NCBI RefSeq assembly: GCF_001695625.1
Contig: NZ_MBPN01000025.1
Span: forward strand, 1 to 56,195
DNA: 56,195 nucleotides
Direction: 5' to 3'
Origin: Pseudomonas defluvii
GTDB lineage: Bacteria; Pseudomonadota; Gammaproteobacteria; Pseudomonadales; Pseudomonadaceae
Below the pieces are notes generated by a model that saw nothing but the letters and a program-made list of their open reading frames with translations, made no database searches and was not told where the DNA came from. Shown in pieces: positions 26,432-33,784 of the stretch (positions within the stretch are counted from its first letter, which is position 1; each line of letters begins with the position of its first letter). A program made the translations under genes and the position numbers.

Positions 26432-28009
26432 TCAAGGAATCGGTGGATTGTTCCAGCGCTGAACAGTGACGATCAGATGCCCCTCACCCGTGTGGGCTTT
26501 GCCTGCATCGTCCACCGCCGCAATGACCTTGAGGTTGCCGGCGTTGTTGGTCGACATCTTGCGCTCTGGGTTTGGCCCGGCATCACCTGGGGTGAATACA
26601 CCCGCATCGGCCTGCATGCTGCCGGCAAACTTGACGTCTTCATCCTCGCGGGCACGGTCATCAAACGGCTCGACCTTCCATTGCGCCGGGAACACACCAA
26701 TGCGGTAGGCCTTGCCGTCCGCGCTGCGGCCCCAGGCTTCGGCGTCGAAGCGGCCTTGAACCTTCGGTGTCGAACCACCGTTGTCACCGATACGGGCCAC
26801 CGAGAACGCCGGCACTACCTTGACCTCGGCAATGTCGCGGTACACCGCCAATTGCTGGCCCTTGAGTGCACCGACAGTCACCTCGCGCAACCCGGCCGGA
26901 GCATCGGCGGCGGCCTTGAGCAGCACGCGCACACGTTGCGGGCTCTGCTCCAGCACCTTGACCACTTCAACCCCCTTGCCGAACGATGGCGTACCGTTCA
27001 GGCCGCTGCCGATCAGGCTGACTTCGGTTTCGCTGCCGGCCTTCAGGTAACCCGGCTGAACCGCCAGCAGTTGTGGGTGATCCTGCCGCGCAGCGATAAA
27101 GTCCAGGCCACGCTCATCGTGCGCGGTCTCAAACATCCGGCCCTTGAGCTGCGCGCCATTGGCAGCAAAAACCTGGCGCATTTTCACCCCGTCGATATCG
27201 ACGTTACCGCGCCACTCATAACCACTGTAGAGAATGGCCGTACCCTGGCCCTTGAACGGGCTGCCATCGGCGTACTGGCCATCAACACTGAGGGTGAAAT
27301 GATCGCCCTCGGCAGCGGTAACCTTCATCACCCCGTTAAGCTCGCCCTTGCCTGGCAGGTGGCCGCTGAACGTCCAGTCACCGACCAGGGCCTGAGCCTT
27401 GGGCATCGACTTTTGCCAGTCAGCCCAGGCCTTGCTGTCGAGCGGGTAACGCTTGGCGAGCAATGGCACCATTTCCTTACGGGCCAGGTCGAACCAGTCG
27501 CGGTCGCGAGACAGTGCCTGATACTCCAGCGACGGCCACTGGCCGAGGTGGAAGTTCACCAGGTGCTCCCACTCCTGCGCCGGGCGACGCTGCAAGGCCA
27601 CCCGTGCCCCCGAGTGGCAACGACCGCACATCTGCTTGGTCTGGTCGTCGAACTGCTCGACGGTGTTCAGGCGACGCTCCAATGCATAACGCACACCGTC
27701 GGTTTCGCTGGGTGCCAGGCCTTGGTTGTCGGCCAGGTACTTGACCAGGGTGCGGCGATCTTCATCGCTGATCTTCAACTGGTGCATGGTCTGCATGCGC
27801 GCAATGCTCATCAGCCACCCCTCGGGGGTTTTGCGCTGATGGCTGATGCGGCTAAAGGCATTCTCACCCTCAGGCGTATGGCAACCCATGCAGGTTTCCT
27901 TGAGGATGGCCTGGGCTTCGCGTGCCTGGCTGGTCTGGGGCTGCAAGGCAAGGCTTACCGCCAACGCCAGCAGGCCACCGGCACTGGCGAACCGGAATGT
28001 TCTCTTCAT
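26432..28009 (-). CDS. qhpA: Quinohemoprotein amine dehydrogenase, alpha subunit (dihaem)
   Basis: The periplasmic dihaem cytochrome c subunit that takes electrons from CTQ and passes them to a soluble carrier. The 525-residue precursor has a Sec signal peptide cleaved near 'TSQA' (residue 29). Two CxxCH haem sites follow: CMGCH (40-44) and CGRCH (128-132). The remaining domains are beta-rich ('GTAILYSGYEWRGNVDIDGV' lies in domain 2), as in the four-domain QHNDH alpha subunit. The ATG at 28009 has GGGAGG 11 bases upstream; a GTG 18 bases earlier is open but not needed. It is the first gene of the operon. Confidence 0.96.
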   Translation of the reverse strand: MKRTFRFASAGGLLALAVSLALQPQTSQAREAQAILKETCMGCHTPEGENAFSRISHQRKTPEGWLMSIARMQTMHQLKISDEDRRTLVKYLADNQGLAPSETDGVRYALERRLNTVEQFDDQTKQMCGRCHSGARVALQRRPAQEWEHLVNFHLGQWPSLEYQALSRDRDWFDLARKEMVPLLAKRYPLDSKAWADWQKSMPKAQALVGDWTFSGHLPGKGELNGVMKVTAAEGDHFTLSVDGQYADGSPFKGQGTAILYSGYEWRGNVDIDGVKMRQVFAANGAQLKGRMFETAHDERGLDFIAARQDHPQLLAVQPGYLKAGSETEVSLIGSGLNGTPSFGKGVEVVKVLEQSPQRVRVLLKAAADAPAGLREVTVGALKGQQLAVYRDIAEVKVVPAFSVARIGDNGGSTPKVQGRFDAEAWGRSADGKAYRIGVFPAQWKVEPFDDRAREDEDVKFAGSMQADAGVFTPGDAGPNPERKMSTNNAGNLKVIAAVDDAGKAHTGEGHLIVTVQRWNNPPIP

Positions 28010-28491
28010 CGATGTCTGACCTCCCACGGGGCTTATTCTTATCGTTGTTTTTTAGTGGTCTCTTCCTGCCGGCCGGGATGGATCAGGCAATGCACAGGCT
28101 GAAGAGGTACTGTCAGTAGCGATACATATTGCATGCCAAGAACTCAAAACCCCGTTCCTACAGGGCTTCCAGCACTTTTACCGCTTGCGCTGCGTTTAAT
28201 TTCGCGACAGCTGTAGCACTCTGAGACGGCGCGACAGAACGGCTTGCACTTTACCGTTCTGGCACAAAATGCCATCATTGAGCCACTTTCCATCAGGGCT
28301 CCCACGCCCTGCATGTCATAAAAAACCATCATAAGACAAGCACCTCTCGCGTGACTCGACGGTGCGTTGCATCACCCCTTGCCTGCACAACCTGACGACG
28401 CCGTGGTCTACCACCCTAAGAGCGCCGCATTGACGCTGGCCTGCGAATGGCTTCGCAGGTCGCGCTTGTTGCTGCCACAAGGAATACACAG
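28010..28491. other. Divergent intergenic region between qhpA and the chemoreceptor gene
   Basis: These 482 bases must hold the promoters of the qhpA-D-C-B operon and of the chemoreceptor. Visible elements are a TGGCA-N5-TGCCA inverted repeat (28260-28274), a TGAGAC half-site (28222-28227) like those in front of the aldehyde dehydrogenase, a GTGGTCTACCAC element near 28403, and a fair sigma-54-like minus-strand site at 28271-28285. A 62-codon minus-strand frame (28144-28332) has no ribosome site and is not called. Confidence 0.6.
28271..28285 (-). promoter_or_regulatory. Weak candidate sigma-54 promoter for qhpA
   Basis: Read on the minus strand: TGGCTC-N5-TGGC, one mismatch in each half of the TGGCAC-N5-TTGC consensus, with the required GG-N10-GC spacing. 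It is the best match in the region but would leave a leader of about 250 bases before qhpA. Confidence 0.25.
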
Positions 28492-30117
28492 ATGCTCTTG
28501 AGAACGATGAAAATTTCCCGCCGCGCGGGCCTTGGCTTTGCCTTGATCGCGCTGATGGCGCTGCTGCTAGGAAGCTTCTCGCTGCTGGAAATGCGCCGCA
28601 TGAACGAACAGTCGCGTGTGGTTGATCGCAACTGGCTGCCTTCGATTCTCGCCCTCAATGACACGGCTCTGAGCGTATCGCGCATACGAACAATCACCCT
28701 GCGCCTGCTGACCGTACGCACCGACGAGGACATGCGAAGCAACCTGGAACGTCTCACCGAGCTCAAGCAACTGCTGCAAACCCAGCAGCAGCGCTATGAA
28801 CAGCTCATCAGCCTGGACGAAGAAAAGGTTGCCTATGAAAACTTCCAGAACGCCAAGGCGCAGTACATGGCTGAGCAGGAACGGCTCAGCGCACTGGCAC
28901 AGCAGGGCCACCAGGACCAGGCCATCACTATTGCCAACGGCACCCTCTATGAACACGCGGATGCCATGGTCAAGGCCTTGATCGCACTGATCGACCTGAA
29001 CAAACAAGGGGCCAAGCAGGCCTCGCTGGAAAGCGACACGGTATTCAGTAATGCCAATGAACTGGTCATGACCATGATGATTGTCGTCGTGCTGCTGACG
29101 GTCGTGCTCGCCATTGTCCTGACCCGCAGCATCGTGCGCCCGCTGAGCCAGGCTGTGAGCGTCGCCGAAGTGATCGCCAGTGGCGATCTGTGCAGCGAAG
29201 TGACCGTGGTCGGCAGCGACGAACCGGCACAACTGCTGCAGGCACTCAAGCGCATGCAGACCAGCCTGCGCACGACCATTCAGCGCATCGCCGACTCTTC
29301 CAGCCAACTGGCGTCGGCCGCAGAAGAGTTGCAAGCCGTCACCAATGACTCCACCAAGACCCTGCTCCAGCAGAGCAACGAAGTGGAACAGGCGGCAACG
29401 GCGGTCAACGAAATGACCACCGCGGTCGAGGAAGTGGCCCGCAATGCGGTCAGCACCTCCGAGGCCTCGGGCGAAACCGACCAGACCGCACGCCATGGTC
29501 GTCAGCAGGTGCAACAGACCGTCGATTCCATTGGCCTGCTGGCCGAAGACGTCACCCGTACCTGTGAACAGGTTGAACACCTCGCCGGTGATGTGCGCAA
29601 CATTGGCCAGGTGCTTGAAGTGATTAGAGCGATTGCCGAGCAGACCAACCTGTTGGCCCTCAACGCCGCGATCGAAGCGGCCCGCGCAGGCGATGCGGGC
29701 CGTGGCTTTGCCGTGGTGGCCGATGAAGTGCGGGCACTGGCGCACCGCACCCAGCAGTCGACCCAGGAAATCGAGTCGATGATCGGCACCATCGAACAGG
29801 GTACCGAGGGCGCAGTCAGTGCCATGCGCAACAGCAATGAACGGGCACACGCCACCCTGGATGCTGCACTGGCCTCAGGCCATGCGCTGGAACAGATCAC
29901 CCAGGCCATTGCCGCCATCAACGAACGCAACCTGGTGATTGCCAGTGCCAGCGAGGAGCAGGCCCAAGTCGCCCGCGAGGTAGATCGCAACCTGATCAAC
30001 ATCCGCGACCTGTCGATGCAAACCTCGGCCGGCGCCAACCAGAGCAACGCCGCCAGCCAATCACTGGCACACCTGGCCGTGCAACTGAACGGGCTGGTGG
30101 CACAGTTCAAAGTCTGA
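28492..30117 (+). CDS. Methyl-accepting chemotaxis protein with four-helix-bundle sensor
   Basis: A transmembrane chemoreceptor of 541 residues. TM1 is at about residues 13-32. The periplasmic loop (about 33-190) is all-helical and fits a 4HB_MCP ligand-binding domain. TM2 ('[16 protein letters not shown]') is followed by HAMP and by the signalling domain with tip '[20 protein letters not shown]'. The C-terminus lacks a CheR-tethering NWETF pentapeptide. The ATG at 28492 is chosen because AGGA lies 8 bases upstream; 28507 is an alternative. Placed between the amine dehydrogenase operon and its aldehyde dehydrogenase, it is a good candidate for sensing the amine, its aldehyde or a related compound. 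Confidence 0.93.
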   Translation: MLLRTMKISRRAGLGFALIALMALLLGSFSLLEMRRMNEQSRVVDRNWLPSILALNDTALSVSRIRTITLRLLTVRTDEDMRSNLERLTELKQLLQTQQQRYEQLISLDEEKVAYENFQNAKAQYMAEQERLSALAQQGHQDQAITIANGTLYEHADAMVKALIALIDLNKQGAKQASLESDTVFSNANELVMTMMIVVVLLTVVLAIVLTRSIVRPLSQAVSVAEVIASGDLCSEVTVVGSDEPAQLLQALKRMQTSLRTTIQRIADSSSQLASAAEELQAVTNDSTKTLLQQSNEVEQAATAVNEMTTAVEEVARNAVSTSEASGETDQTARHGRQQVQQTVDSIGLLAEDVTRTCEQVEHLAGDVRNIGQVLEVIRAIAEQTNLLALNAAIEAARAGDAGRGFAVVADEVRALAHRTQQSTQEIESMIGTIEQGTEGAVSAMRNSNERAHATLDAALASGHALEQITQAIAAINERNLVIASASEEQAQVAREVDRNLINIRDLSMQTSAGANQSNAASQSLAHLAVQLNGLVAQFKV

Positions 30118-30125
30118 CCCTGCAG

Positions 30126-30154
30126 CAACGCCCTCTGCGCAGGGCGTTGTTTTC
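30126..30154 (+). terminator. Intrinsic terminator after the chemoreceptor gene
   Basis: CAACGCCCT (30126-30134) and AGGGCGTTG (30141-30149) pair perfectly around CTGCGC and are followed by TTTTC. It starts 9 bases after the stop codon. Confidence 0.85.
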
Positions 30155-30171
30155 AACAGGGCAGTTGTCGC

Positions 30172-30197
30172 GTCTCAGCACTGTCTCAGTTTGAGAC
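30172..30197 (+). promoter_or_regulatory. Palindromic enhancer (UAS) upstream of the aldehyde dehydrogenase
   Basis: GTCTCAgttTGAGAC (30183-30197) is a perfect 6-3-6 palindrome, and an extra GTCTCA half-site lies 11 bp upstream (30172-30177), one helical turn away. It stands about 56 bp before the -24 element of the sigma-54 promoter, the expected place for an enhancer-binding activator. Confidence 0.7.
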
Positions 30198-30223
30198 GCC
30201 AGAACCCGCCTCAAGCAGCCAAG

Positions 30224-30241
30224 CCCCCTGTTTTCAGGGGG
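30224..30241 (+). terminator. Second hairpin between UAS and sigma-54 promoter
   Basis: CCCCCTG (30224-30230) pairs with CAGGGGG (30235-30241) around TTTT and is followed by TTCTT. It may stop read-through from the chemoreceptor gene just before the dehydrogenase promoter. Confidence 0.45.
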
Positions 30242-30250
30242 TTCTTGAGC

Positions 30251-30268
30251 TTGGCACAAGGGTTGCGA
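30251..30268 (+). promoter_or_regulatory. Sigma-54 (RpoN) promoter of the aldehyde dehydrogenase gene
   Basis: TTGGCACAAGGGTTGCGA matches TGGCAC-N5-TTGC exactly, with GG at 30253-30254 and GC at 30265-30266 (GG-N10-GC). Transcription should begin near 30277, about 28 bases before the start codon. Confidence 0.88.
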
Positions 30269-30305
30269 ATACCCACGGCATTCACTCACAAGAACGAGGT
30301 TTGCC

Positions 30306-31799
30306 ATGTCCGCCACTGCCCCCCTGCTGCCTGCCGTTGAGGCGTTTCTGCAGCGTGCTCCCCGTATGTTGATCGGTGCCGATTGGGTTGAAGCCACCGA
30401 CGGTGCGCTGATGACGCTGCGCAACCCTGCCACTGGCGAACCGTTGTGCCAGGTGCCCAGCGCCACGCCAGCCGATGTCGAACGCGCCGTGCTCGCCGCC
30501 CGCAAGGCCTTTGACGACTCGGCGTGGAGCCGCACCCGCCCGCGCGAACGGCAGAACCTGTTGTGGCGCCTGGCTGACCTGCTGGAGCGGGACGCCGAGA
30601 TCGTGGCCCAGCTCGAATGCCTGAACAACGGCAAGAGCGCCGCCGTGGCACGGGTGATGGACGTGCAGCTGTCCATCGATTTTCTGCGCTACATGGCCGG
30701 CTGGGCCACCAAGGTCGAAGGCAGCACGGTGGATGTGTCGATGCCGCTGATGCCCGCCGATCAGTTTCACGGTTTCATTCGCCGTGAAGCCGTCGGTGTC
30801 GTCGGCGCTATCGTGGCCTGGAACTTCCCGCTGCTGCTGGCCTGCTGGAAGCTCGGCCCGGCGCTGGCAACCGGGTGTACAGTGGTACTCAAGCCCGCCG
30901 ATGAAACGCCGTTGAGCGCCCTCAAGCTGGCCGAACTGGCTCTCGAAGCCGGCTACCCGGCCGGGGTCTTCAACGTGGTCACCGGCACCGGCGTCGTCGC
31001 TGGCGATGCCCTGACCCGTAACCCACGGGTGGATAAACTGACCTTCACCGGCTCGACCGCTGTCGGCCAGCAGATCGGCAAGATCGCCATGGACAACATG
31101 ACCCGGGTCACCCTGGAGCTGGGCGGTAAATCACCCACCATCGTCATGGCCGATGCCGACCTTGTCAGCGCGGCGGCGGGTGCTGCCAGTGCGATTTTCT
31201 TTAACCAGGGGCAGGTCTGCTGCGCCGGTTCGCGGTTATATGTGCAGCGCAAGCATTTTGACAATGTGGTCGCCGATATCGCCGGTATTGCCAACGCCAT
31301 GAAGCTCGGCAACGGCCTGGACCCCAGCGTAGAGATGGGCCCGCTGATTTCCGCACGGCAGCAACAGCGGGTGTTCAACTACATTGAGCAAGGCCGCAAC
31401 AGCGGTGCCAGCATTGCCTGTGGAGGTGAACAGTTTGGTCCCGGCTACTTCGTCAAACCAACGGTCATCGTCGATGTCGATCAGCGTCACCCACTGGTGC
31501 AGGAAGAAATTTTCGGCCCGGTGCTGGTGGCGATTCCATTCGATGACGAGGCCGACGCCCTGCGCATGGCCAACGACAGCCCCTATGGTCTGGGGGCGAG
31601 TATCTGGTCGAACGACCTGGCCGCCGTCCACCGGATGATCCCACGCATTCGCTCCGGCTCAGTCTGGGTCAACTGCCACAGCGCCCTCGACCCGGCGCTG
31701 CCGTTCGGTGGCTACAAGATGTCCGGTGTGGGCCGCGAGATGGGCGCAGCAGCCATCGAGCACTACACCGAACTCAAGTCGGTGTTGATCAAGCTGTAA
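30306..31799 (+). CDS. NAD-dependent phenylacetaldehyde-type dehydrogenase
   Basis: An aldehyde dehydrogenase of 497 residues expected to oxidise the aldehyde formed by QHNDH, for example phenylacetaldehyde to phenylacetate. Catalytic residues are all present: Cys305 in 'QGQVCCAGSR', Glu271 in 'LELGGKSP' and Asn173 in 'AWNFP', with the coenzyme loop 'FTGSTAVG'. The sequence type is that of FeaB/PeaE phenylacetaldehyde dehydrogenases, but other aldehydes are possible. The ATG has GAGG 6 bases upstream and a perfect sigma-54 promoter. It converges on qhpG with only 3 bases between stop codons. Confidence 0.93.
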   Translation: MSATAPLLPAVEAFLQRAPRMLIGADWVEATDGALMTLRNPATGEPLCQVPSATPADVERAVLAARKAFDDSAWSRTRPRERQNLLWRLADLLERDAEIVAQLECLNNGKSAAVARVMDVQLSIDFLRYMAGWATKVEGSTVDVSMPLMPADQFHGFIRREAVGVVGAIVAWNFPLLLACWKLGPALATGCTVVLKPADETPLSALKLAELALEAGYPAGVFNVVTGTGVVAGDALTRNPRVDKLTFTGSTAVGQQIGKIAMDNMTRVTLELGGKSPTIVMADADLVSAAAGAASAIFFNQGQVCCAGSRLYVQRKHFDNVVADIAGIANAMKLGNGLDPSVEMGPLISARQQQRVFNYIEQGRNSGASIACGGEQFGPGYFVKPTVIVDVDQRHPLVQEEIFGPVLVAIPFDDEADALRMANDSPYGLGASIWSNDLAAVHRMIPRIRSGSVWVNCHSALDPALPFGGYKMSGVGREMGAAAIEHYTELKSVLIKL

Positions 31800-31802
31800 G
31801 CC

Positions 31803-33113
31803 TCAGGGGCGATAGCCCTGACTGAGCAACCAGCTGCGGATCATCCGCGCCTGCTCAGGCTCCAGACCGGCCAGCACCTGCTCGGCCGGTTCGTGCTTCA
31901 GGCGCTTCACCAACGGCGCCACCGCCACGCCCTGTACATGCCAGATCCCCATTGGCTGATCAGGGCTCACCACCAGCTCCACTTCATCCACCCAGCCATC
32001 CCGAAGCACCGGGCCGGCCTGCACCTGCAAGGCAGCAAAGTCTGCCTCCTGGTGTGCGGGCGCCTGGTCGGGCCAGCAACTGCGAGCCTGCCAGAACGGC
32101 GCATCAGGCCATTGTTGCTCCTGAGCGTAGAAGTCTCGCCCATTACGGGCAAAGCGCCAGAACAGGTGCTCGACCCGTTGCTGGTGAAACTGCAACGCCA
32201 ACGCCGCACGTTCAGGCCGTTGCAGCAGCGTGTTGATCACCGCTGGCGCCTGCAATGCCGACGACAGCGATTGAAAGATACCGTTGCCCGACAAGGGATC
32301 GACGGCCATCGCCGCATCGCCAACACGCAGCCAGCCCTCTGCGCCGGTCTGCCGGCTGAGAATGGCTGTGCTGCTGCGGGCATGCAGGTGCAGGTCGTGT
32401 TCCTCGTCGGCACCGAAAAAGCGACAGACCATTTCCGATTGCTGACGCCGTGCACGGCAGTAGTCCAGCAGCGCGGCCTTGTCCGGCAGTTGAGTGCTGG
32501 CAACGTCGAGGGTCAGTTGCCAGTAGCAACGACCATCCGCTTGGCGTGCCATCCACGCCCAACCATCGGCAAAACTCTGCACCGCGCTGGCATTCGGGCC
32601 TGGTCGCCCTTGCCAGCGGTTCAACAGGCTCAGGGTTTCCGGCCCGCGCCAGGCCCTGCCCGACGACGCCTTGCTCGCCTGCGGTGCCTGTCGACCACGG
32701 GCCTCCACCAGAAAATCAGCAAACACGGGCGCCGCACCTTCAAGCGTGACGCCCATCTGACCAGCGTCACGCTCGACACTCAGCACCCGCCCTTCGATCA
32801 GCGCTACTCCCGCCGCGTGCAGATCATCGCGCAGGCCTTGATCAAAGCGCGGTCGGTCGAGCAGGTATTCCAGGTTCTGTGCCGTGCTCTGCCCGTTCCA
32901 TTGCACCTGCCGCTGCGAAGGCTCGCTGGCAGCGGCCAGGGCACGCAACAACCCCGCCCCACGCAGGCCTTCGAGTACACGCGGTGAAACGCCCTCAAGG
33001 GCCGCAAAACGGCGCCACTCACTGACCACGCACACGTCATGGCCGAGCCGCCGCAAGCCCAGAGCGACGGCAGCACCCGCCGGCCCGGCGCCAAGCACCA
33101 GTACCCGGCTCAT
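31803..33113 (-). CDS. qhpG: QhpG FAD-dependent monooxygenase for CTQ formation
   Basis: A 436-residue flavoprotein of the tryptophan-halogenase/PHBH-like class. In Paracoccus, QhpG hydroxylates the gamma-subunit Trp on the way to cysteine tryptophylquinone. The FAD-binding Rossmann motif is at the very N-terminus ('VLGAGPAGAAVALGL', residues 6-20), and the second flavin motif is 'VGDAAMAVDPLSGNG'. There is no signal peptide, so modification is cytoplasmic. Its ATG overlaps the qhpE stop (ATGA). It is the last gene of the regulator-qhpF-qhpE-qhpG operon. The substrate assignment comes from family and gene context. Confidence 0.9.
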   Translation of the reverse strand: MSRVLVLGAGPAGAAVALGLRRLGHDVCVVSEWRRFAALEGVSPRVLEGLRGAGLLRALAAASEPSQRQVQWNGQSTAQNLEYLLDRPRFDQGLRDDLHAAGVALIEGRVLSVERDAGQMGVTLEGAAPVFADFLVEARGRQAPQASKASSGRAWRGPETLSLLNRWQGRPGPNASAVQSFADGWAWMARQADGRCYWQLTLDVASTQLPDKAALLDYCRARRQQSEMVCRFFGADEEHDLHLHARSSTAILSRQTGAEGWLRVGDAAMAVDPLSGNGIFQSLSSALQAPAVINTLLQRPERAALALQFHQQRVEHLFWRFARNGRDFYAQEQQWPDAPFWQARSCWPDQAPAHQEADFAALQVQAGPVLRDGWVDEVELVVSPDQPMGIWHVQGVAVAPLVKRLKHEPAEQVLAGLEPEQARMIRSWLLSQGYRP

Positions 33114-33784
33114 GGTGCCAGCCGCCGTTCAGGACCGTGATAGTGTGCCTGCTCATGCAGCCAGTCACGGATCCCTTGATTGCTGGCATCCGGGTGCTGC
33201 TGCAAGAATGCTGCGAGATGCCCGGTCAGGGCCGCACACCCCAGGCTAGCCCCGGACAGCCGGCCATCGGCACTGCGCACACAAGCCCCCACATCGGCCT
33301 GGGCGCTGCCCAGCCAGCTCCACTGCTGCGGCAGGCAACGGGCATCGCCGGTCACCCGCAACACCCCTGGGTAGGCTGCTGGGTACACCGGTGAACCTTG
33401 CGCCGGGCTCGAAGCACACAGCAGGATGCCGGCCTCCACCGCCAAGGCGCAGGCCTGGCGCAGTGCGGGGCGATCTTCGCGCAGCCCCAGGCTCAGGTTG
33501 ATCACCCGCACCTGGCAGGCAAGCAGCCACTCAATGGCAGCGGCAACCTGCAAGGCACTGGTCACCCCACGGCCATCGAACACCTGCGCCACGTACAAAC
33601 GCGCCTCGCCAGCCCGCTCAAGAATGGCCGCAGATACCGCGCTGCCATGGCCCAATGCATCTGCTTCGGCTTCGTGTTCAAGCAAACCGGCGTGCGCCAG
33701 GGCAAACCGGCGGGCAGCCACAGGCGGCTGCTCGCTGAGGTCATGGCCACTGTCGACCACGCCAATACGCACCTCAGGCTTCAT
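33110..33784 (-). CDS. qhpE: QhpE subtilisin-like leader peptidase
   Basis: A small S8-family serine protease of 224 residues, thought to remove the 28-residue QhpC leader after cross-linking. The triad is Asp11 ('GVVDSGH'), His45 ('GHGSAVS') and Ser179 ('SGASLGCA'). There is no signal peptide or propeptide, consistent with a cytoplasmic enzyme. The oxyanion-hole region, normally AAGN, reads 'ASSPAQG', so the usual Asn appears to be Pro126. It overlaps qhpF by 11 bases at its start and qhpG by 4 at its end. The length is near the lower limit of the subtilisin fold. Confidence 0.9.
   Translation of the reverse strand: MKPEVRIGVVDSGHDLSEQPPVAARRFALAHAGLLEHEAEADALGHGSAVSAAILERAGEARLYVAQVFDGRGVTSALQVAAAIEWLLACQVRVINLSLGLREDRPALRQACALAVEAGILLCASSPAQGSPVYPAAYPGVLRVTGDARCLPQQWSWLGSAQADVGACVRSADGRLSGASLGCAALTGHLAAFLQQHPDASNQGIRDWLHEQAHYHGPERRLAP

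Noticed and set aside
28260..28274. TGGCA-N5-TGCCA read on the plus strand as a sigma-54 promoter for the chemoreceptor
   Set aside because: GG-N8-GC spacing, two bases short of the strict N10 requirement; better described as an inverted repeat.
28144..28332. 62-codon minus-strand frame upstream of qhpA
   Set aside because: No Shine-Dalgarno sequence and no recognisable domain; the cysteines do not form a motif.
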